NCBI GenBank assembly: GCA_964345775.1 | Contig: CAYFSO010000069.1 | Location: 1-16,399, forward strand | Source of the DNA: M55B154 sp964345775 | GTDB taxonomy: Bacteria; Spirochaetota; UBA4802; UB4802 | Direction of reading: 5' to 3' | Length of the DNA: 16,399 nt | Part shown: piece after piece, positions 14,582-16,399 of the stretch | Position numbering within the stretch: position 1 is the stretch's first letter | Layout: every line of letters begins with the position of its first letter | Notes under the pieces: generated by a model | What the model was told of the DNA's origin: nothing | Seen by the model: only the letters and a program-made list of their open reading frames with translations | The model's database searches: none | Made by a program: the position numbers and the translations under genes

Positions 14582-16234
14582 ATGAGACCACCATACCTTA
14601 TACTTGACTGCTACGTGGACGAACCCGCGTGTTTCGGTGTCCCCCCCTTCGTCTCCCCCTACCCCCGCTATATTTTCGGCGCGCTTGTTGACGCCGGTGT
14701 TGATCCCGGGATGATCGATTACATGACCATCGACAGCGTACGCTCCACGGATTATTACGTTGCTCACGGATACGACCTGGTGTTGCTTGTTGGCGGCGCC
14801 ACCGTCCCGGGAAAATACCTTGGGTATGATATCGGCACCGTTACGGAGATAGCTTCCATCATAGAGAAGAATCCTCACCTGGAGTTCGTTATCGGCGGGC
14901 TCGTGGCATTCACACTGAGGGGAGAGCCCGGGGAACGGGTACACCTGTGTACCAGTGATATTGAAAAGTTCGCGTACGAATTCGCGCGGGGCACCCGGGG
15001 ATTCGGGCACAGGGATTACGACGAGCTTGACCGCTGGGCACTTTACGGGGCGGAGGTTGTCACCCGTCACCCTGATTTCCCGTACATGGTCTGCGAGATG
15101 GAAACATACAGGGGATGCCCCAGGAGATCTCACTGCTCTTTCTGTTCCGAAAGCATTCACAGCAGTGTTGACTACAGGCATGAAGAGTCCATTTTGAAAG
15201 AAATTGACCGGCTGATAGAACTGGGGATATCCCGTTTCAGGCTGGGCAGGCAGGCAGATATTATTGCCTACAAGTCGTCCCTCTCAGATTTCACGTCCGG
15301 CTTCCCGAGACCCGAGGTGACCCCGGTTACCGGGCTGTTCCATGAATTAAAGACCAGGATAGATGAAGGGAAGATTGACCTGCTGAACGTTGACAACGCA
15401 AATCCCGGCACCATATTTCATTACCCGGAAGAGTCTTCCATGATCATCAATACTATTGCACGGGTAATTACACCTGATGACACCCTCCCCCTTGGCGTAG
15501 AATCATTTGATAATACGGTTATAAAGAAGAACAACCTGAAACTTTCCGGTGAAAACGTAAAGGATGCGGTACGCATTGTAAACGATGCAGGTGGTTTTAC
15601 CAGGGATGGTTTTCATGCCCTGCTGCCGGGCATAAACCTGATCCACGGGCTGCCCGGCGAGACCCCTGAAACCTTTAAAATAAACTACCGATCTTTAATG
15701 GAGATACTTGAAGAGGGACTGCTTTTAAAGCGGATAAACATTCGAAGCATTTTGCCCTTTCCCGGCACCTTTGCAGCGGAACAGGGATACCATGTATCGG
15801 GAAAAACCCGCAACCGGTATGAATACTACAGGCAGAAGATACGTGAAGACATTGACCACCGGATGCTGCAGAAGATATACCCGGCAGGCACGGTGCTGCG
15901 TAACGTGAGGGTGGAAGAGCAGCACCATGACCATTCACTTGGCAGGCAGCTGAAAAGTTATGCTATTACCGTACGGATCCCGCTGCCAGTGGAGTTGAAA
16001 AAGTTTCAGGAAGTCATCGTGGTTGATCACCGGGAACGGTCGGTGGTGGGATTGCCGCATCCTGTTTCGGTGAACCAGCTGCCGCAGAAGGCACTGGAGC
16101 TTATACCCGGTATAAGCAGAAAGGCCGCCTCGGATATCATCCTCAAGCGGCCCTTCTCGGCTTTCCCGCAACTAAACGGTTTAATTGCTCACGTGGATCC
16201 CTCCATTCGCCGGTCAATTAAAAACGGATTCTAA
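14582..16234 (+). CDS. Radical SAM protein with N-terminal Rossmann-like domain, TRAM-like domain and C-terminal helix-hairpin-helix
   Basis: The protein has 550 residues. Residues 1-130 resemble a B12-binding-type Rossmann region (ALVDAGVDP, VLLVGGATVPG, EFVIGGLVAF) with no cobalamin His motif seen. The radical SAM core begins at EMETYRGCPRRSHCSFCSES, with cluster cysteines 179, 185 and 188, so the spacing is CX5CX2C instead of CX3CX2C. Later core elements include PLGVESFD and LIHGLPGETPETF, the usual SAM and barrel strands. Around 430-490, GRQLKSYAITVRIP and RSVVGLPHPVSVN look like a TRAM/OB-type segment, and residues ~500-540 (LELIPGISRKAASDIIL, then RPFSAFPQL) form a helix-hairpin-helix. 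This layout matches the uncharacterised family of methanogen proteins typified by MJ1487, as far as I recall. Nucleic-acid or tRNA modification is a reasonable guess. Its stop overlaps that of the opposing gene. Confidence 0.88.
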   Translation: MRPPYLILDCYVDEPACFGVPPFVSPYPRYIFGALVDAGVDPGMIDYMTIDSVRSTDYYVAHGYDLVLLVGGATVPGKYLGYDIGTVTEIASIIEKNPHLEFVIGGLVAFTLRGEPGERVHLCTSDIEKFAYEFARGTRGFGHRDYDELDRWALYGAEVVTRHPDFPYMVCEMETYRGCPRRSHCSFCSESIHSSVDYRHEESILKEIDRLIELGISRFRLGRQADIIAYKSSLSDFTSGFPRPEVTPVTGLFHELKTRIDEGKIDLLNVDNANPGTIFHYPEESSMIINTIARVITPDDTLPLGVESFDNTVIKKNNLKLSGENVKDAVRIVNDAGGFTRDGFHALLPGINLIHGLPGETPETFKINYRSLMEILEEGLLLKRINIRSILPFPGTFAAEQGYHVSGKTRNRYEYYRQKIREDIDHRMLQKIYPAGTVLRNVRVEEQHHDHSLGRQLKSYAITVRIPLPVELKKFQEVIVVDHRERSVVGLPHPVSVNQLPQKALELIPGISRKAASDIILKRPFSAFPQLNGLIAHVDPSIRRSIKNGF

Positions 16235-16398
16235 TATCGCTTTCTCTCCTTGTCATGGTTCAAGCGGTTCATGATGTACACGGCGATATAACCGCCAACA
16301 AACCCGGCTATGATGTTCACCCCCGTTTCGTATACCAGGAACTGCAATATCTTTATGACAATATCAAGCAGAAGCTTATCCAGCACGAACCCGCCGAT
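16231..16398 (-). CDS. C-terminal part of a small hydrophobic protein (cut by the window end)
   Basis: Fifty-five codons are open on the minus strand to a TAG at 16231-16233, whose bases overlap the TAA of the radical SAM gene. The visible part has two hydrophobic stretches (KLLLDIVIKILQFLVYE and NIIAGFVGGYIAVYIMN) and ends in a charged tail (HDKERKRY). The start lies beyond the window. It looks like a small membrane protein; no family is recognised. Confidence 0.6.
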   Translation of the reverse strand: MGGFVLDKLLLDIVIKILQFLVYETGVNIIAGFVGGYIAVYIMNRLNHDKERKRY

Positions 16399-16399
16399 G

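Noticed and set aside
14405..15181. A 258-residue minus-strand open frame across the HD and radical SAM genes
   Set aside because: It is antisense to two well-supported genes, one with an intact radical SAM motif, and has no domain signature.
1..16399. CRISPR array, tRNA, rRNA, IS element or prophage genes
   Set aside because: No regularly spaced repeats, cloverleaf, rRNA core sequences, transposase motifs or phage structural proteins were seen.

Overview
The window looks like chromosomal sequence from a free-living bacterium, most likely a member of the Spirochaetota. This placement is tentative. It rests on the style of the secreted fibronectin-like/TPR proteins, the vWA protein and the chemotaxis-receptor remnant, not on a marker gene. 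No rRNA, tRNA, CRISPR array, IS element or phage gene was seen. A run of 100 N at 10183-10282 is a scaffold gap, so linkage between the left and right parts depends on the assembly. By eye the left ~7.9 kb is clearly more AT-rich, with long AT-rich spacers. From the antiporter (7962) onward the sequence is GC-richer with tight spacing.

Left block (49-5393, all minus strand, transcribed right to left): a secreted or anchored protein with four fibronectin-III-like repeats and a TPR-like tail, a TPR protein with an N-terminal membrane anchor, a predicted cytoplasmic protein with a lysine-rich head and a degenerate DUF6602-like nuclease core, and a vWA protein with signal peptide, intact MIDAS, one late membrane span and an FHA-like tail. 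Together they look like an uncharacterised envelope-spanning assembly. A TetR-family regulator (5650-6240, plus) is divergent from it.

Middle block: a strong bidirectional terminator (6374-6406), a cysteine-rich 155-residue protein of unknown function, and a chemotaxis-receptor (MCP) gene that has lost its middle. Only about 30 N-terminal codons and the C-terminal half of the signalling hairpin remain, in different frames. A textbook TetR-type operator overlaps the putative promoter of this remnant. A sigma70-like promoter precedes a 736-residue cation/proton antiporter fused to a TrkA-N-like domain and a C-terminal PTS EIIA domain.

Right of the gap: a minus-strand operon of flavin reductase-like protein, 5-span membrane protein and HycI-type hydrogenase maturation protease, tightly coupled (1-nt spacing, then an 8-nt overlap). 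A plus-strand cluster follows: a double-length YfbR-like HD protein, a DUF6873 (GME-fold) protein, a small HD phosphohydrolase and a radical SAM protein with a C-terminal helix-hairpin-helix and an unusual CX5CX2C cluster motif. These four lie 4-30 nt apart and probably form one transcription unit of undescribed function. The window ends in the 3' part of a minus-strand gene for a small hydrophobic protein, whose stop codon overlaps that of the radical SAM gene.

The best candidates for an undescribed system are the four-gene vWA/TPR/FN3 cluster and the HD-GME-HD-radical SAM cluster.
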